This document shows positions 14,950 through 15,942 of a stretch of 15,942 bases of DNA, one piece after another. The stretch lies in NCBI GenBank assembly GCA_016783225.1, contig JADHWZ010000026.1, forward strand, positions 1-15,942, written 5' to 3'. Under the pieces are notes generated by a model that saw nothing but the letters and a program-made list of their open reading frames with translations, had not been told where the DNA came from and did no database searches. A program made the translations under genes and the position numbers. The stretch is from Dehalococcoidia bacterium. Lineage in GTDB: Bacteria > Chloroflexota > Dehalococcoidia > GIF9 > UBA5620. Every line of letters starts with the position of its first letter. Within the stretch, counting starts at the first letter, position 1.

Positions 14950-15099
14950 TTAGTCAAGTGCATTGTCTAGTGGAAGAGGCTGCTGCTGGGGTGGGATGGG
15001 TTTGGAACGGCGAGGTTTGGCTTTCCAGAGGTCGGGGCGATCTAGGAACATAGCGGATTGAAGGTGCTTTAGATTTGGTGCTTTGCTGGGTATTTCAGT
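14950..15099 (-). pseudogene. Possible C-terminal gene remnant, proline-rich tail
   Basis: A minus-strand frame too short for usual gene calls: 49 codons from just after an in-frame TAA (15100-15102) to the TAA at 14950-14952. It reads EIPSKAPNLKHLQSAMFLDR, then PDLWKAKPRRSKPIPPQQQP and LPLDNALD. The regular Pro/Lys/Arg pattern and the stop at a natural-looking end suggest the C-terminus of a real protein, perhaps a transposase or integrase tail, but I cannot assign a family. No start or ribosome site is present. Confidence 0.35.
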
Positions 15100-15188
15100 T
15101 TAAGTAAAGATATCAATTACTGAGGGTACCTCAAGTTATCATCTGCCCAAAGTCACTGTACCATGTACCATCTCTGAAAAAGCCGACC

Positions 15189-15250
15189 GTGTCGAAGACA
15201 CAAAACGCCCAAATGTGACCTACATACGTTGGACAGGCTGAGGTCACATT
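15189..15250 (-). terminator. Tandem hairpins after the GYD-domain gene
   Basis: A perfect 10-bp inverted repeat AATGTGACCT/AGGTCACATT (15212-15221 with 15241-15250, 19-base loop) and GTGTC/GACAC (15189-15193 with 15197-15201, 3-base loop) lie 40 to 100 bases past the GYD stop. On the minus strand the first is followed by TTGGGCGTTTTG, only loosely T-rich. An operator role for the 10-bp repeat is also possible. Confidence 0.4.
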
Positions 15251-15290
15251 CAAGCGTCCGGTCTCGTACCGAGGCATATTGGGCAAATGC

Positions 15291-15591
15291 TCAAGGTAAT
15301 GCAGCAATCATTCTCTTGTATTCATCTTCCGTGAAGGCACGAAAACTATTGGTGTGCACGTTACCTTGCGAACCGATAGTGAGAGCTGCCTTACCCACTG
15401 CTTCATCATCTGGCGCTTCCAGAATGAACATGGTATCGTATTGCCCCATGCCCATGACGGCATAGAACTCTTTCACCTTGGCACCCACAGCCTGACAGTT
15501 TTTTTTTGGCGGCTTCGACCCTGGCAGGACTGTCCTTGATATCCATTATTCCTTGCTGTGTGAATCCGAAAAACATAACATAAGTGGGCAT
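15291..15591 (-). pseudogene. GYD-domain protein gene interrupted by a one-base indel
   Basis: Two overlapping minus-strand frames make one gene of about 99 residues. The first begins at ATG 15591 (MPTYVMFFGFTQQGIMDIKD), with AGGAGGT upstream; the second ends at 15291 (the region GQYDTMFILEAPDDEAVGKA, then NVHTNSFRAFTEDEYKRMI). At the A9 run (plus-strand T 15499-15507), removing one A joins them as AAKKNCQAVGAKVKEFY without a stop. The sequence matches the GYD family of about 100-aa dimeric alpha-beta proteins, where the Gly-x-Tyr-Asp motif is GQYD here; function is unknown. Promoter, ribosome site and both halves are intact, so a sequencing error or a very recent mutation is more likely than decay. 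Confidence 0.85.
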
Positions 15592-15942
15592 AGTGCTACC
15601 TCCTTTATCTGGATTTCGCCATTCTAATTGATGCCAGAATACTACACTCCTGCTTCCTGCCTGTCAATGCTTATGACAAGCCTGGAATCAAATCTCACAG
15701 CCACCGCACGAGTGTCCGATGAAATTAGTTAGTAATACATACATGTACACAAACCGCTAGATCGTTACTCGCTGCTCCAAAGGGGGTCACTTGAATTGAG
15801 AGGTCTCTTGTCCCAAAGCCAAAGCAGTGCTAGAATTGGTTGAATCAAAAAGATCTCGGTTTTGGTCTGGACAACCGCAAAGGACGACGACCTAATGAAT
15901 GAACACCAACCGAACCAAAAGATTCCATTGCGCGTTCGAATC
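15592..15942. other. Upstream region of the GYD gene and window end
   Basis: 351 bases without a gene I can support on either strand. It contains the GYD promoter (15639-15667) near its left end. Beyond that I see only short palindromes (for example TACATGTA near 15740) and a TTTTGGT/ACCAAAA pair near the right edge. Confidence 0.55.
15639..15667 (-). promoter_or_regulatory. Sigma-70 promoter of the GYD-domain gene
   Basis: On the minus strand TTGACA (15662-15667), a 17-base spacer and TAGTAT (15639-15644), 48 bases before the start codon at 15591. Confidence 0.72.

Larger units (their letters stand above)
14474..15290. other. Long interval without an intact gene
   Basis: 817 bases. About 14500-14940 is AT-richer, stop-rich in all frames, and contains a 73-base element bounded by an 8-bp inverted repeat (14708-14780). 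A short minus-strand coding-like fragment lies at 14950-15099. Two hairpins (15189-15201 and 15212-15250) lie downstream of the GYD gene. A weak hairpin TGAGC/GCTCA (14471-14486) starts at the deacylase stop codon. Confidence 0.6.

Overview
The window looks like a piece of a bacterial chromosome, probably from a Chloroflexota (Dehalococcoidia-like) organism. This is an inference from gene content: a compact riboflavin operon next to a stand-alone translation-factor-like beta-barrel protein, several lipoproteins, and GC-rich intergenic stretches full of degenerate dispersed repeats. No taxonomic marker is present. Shine-Dalgarno sites are strong, and several promoters match the sigma-70 consensus with 17-bp spacers.

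Left part (1-1300): a tRNA-Val(GAC) gene with encoded CCA on the minus strand, two small unknown proteins on the minus strand (one with a CxxC pair), then a divergent promoter pair and a plus-strand 84-aa EF-Tu-domain-2-like protein. Middle left (1301-4768, minus strand): a complete riboflavin biosynthesis operon in the order ribD, ribE, ribBA, ribH, with gaps of 1 to 14 bases and Shine-Dalgarno sites overlapping upstream stop codons. The four products convert GTP and ribulose-5-phosphate to riboflavin, apart from the dephosphorylation step, which no gene here supplies. The operon has a good promoter and a leader of about 140 nt that can fold into a closed multi-branch structure but is not a recognisable FMN riboswitch.

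Middle (5211-9446): a SIMPL-domain lipoprotein (minus), a CPA2-type Na+/H+ antiporter (plus), a repeat-rich non-coding stretch, a CARDB-domain lipoprotein and a possible small membrane protein. Right part (9447-12720): an accessory region with a stand-alone OLD-family ATPase/TOPRIM nuclease (a likely phage-defence gene) between two direct copies of a dispersed repeat, then more repeats, and a junction where the C-terminal third of an IS1380-type transposase is fused to a decapitated HicA-like toxin gene on the opposite strand.

Right end (12719-15942): a promoter and an N-acyl-D-amino-acid deacylase lipoprotein, about 800 bases of non-coding or decayed sequence with inverted repeats and a possible C-terminal gene remnant, and a GYD-domain gene split by a single-base indel in a run of nine A. 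The best candidates for a second look are the rib leader RNA, the repeat-flanked OLD gene, the HicA/IS1380 junction, and the recurrent tandem hairpins without U-tracts at gene ends.
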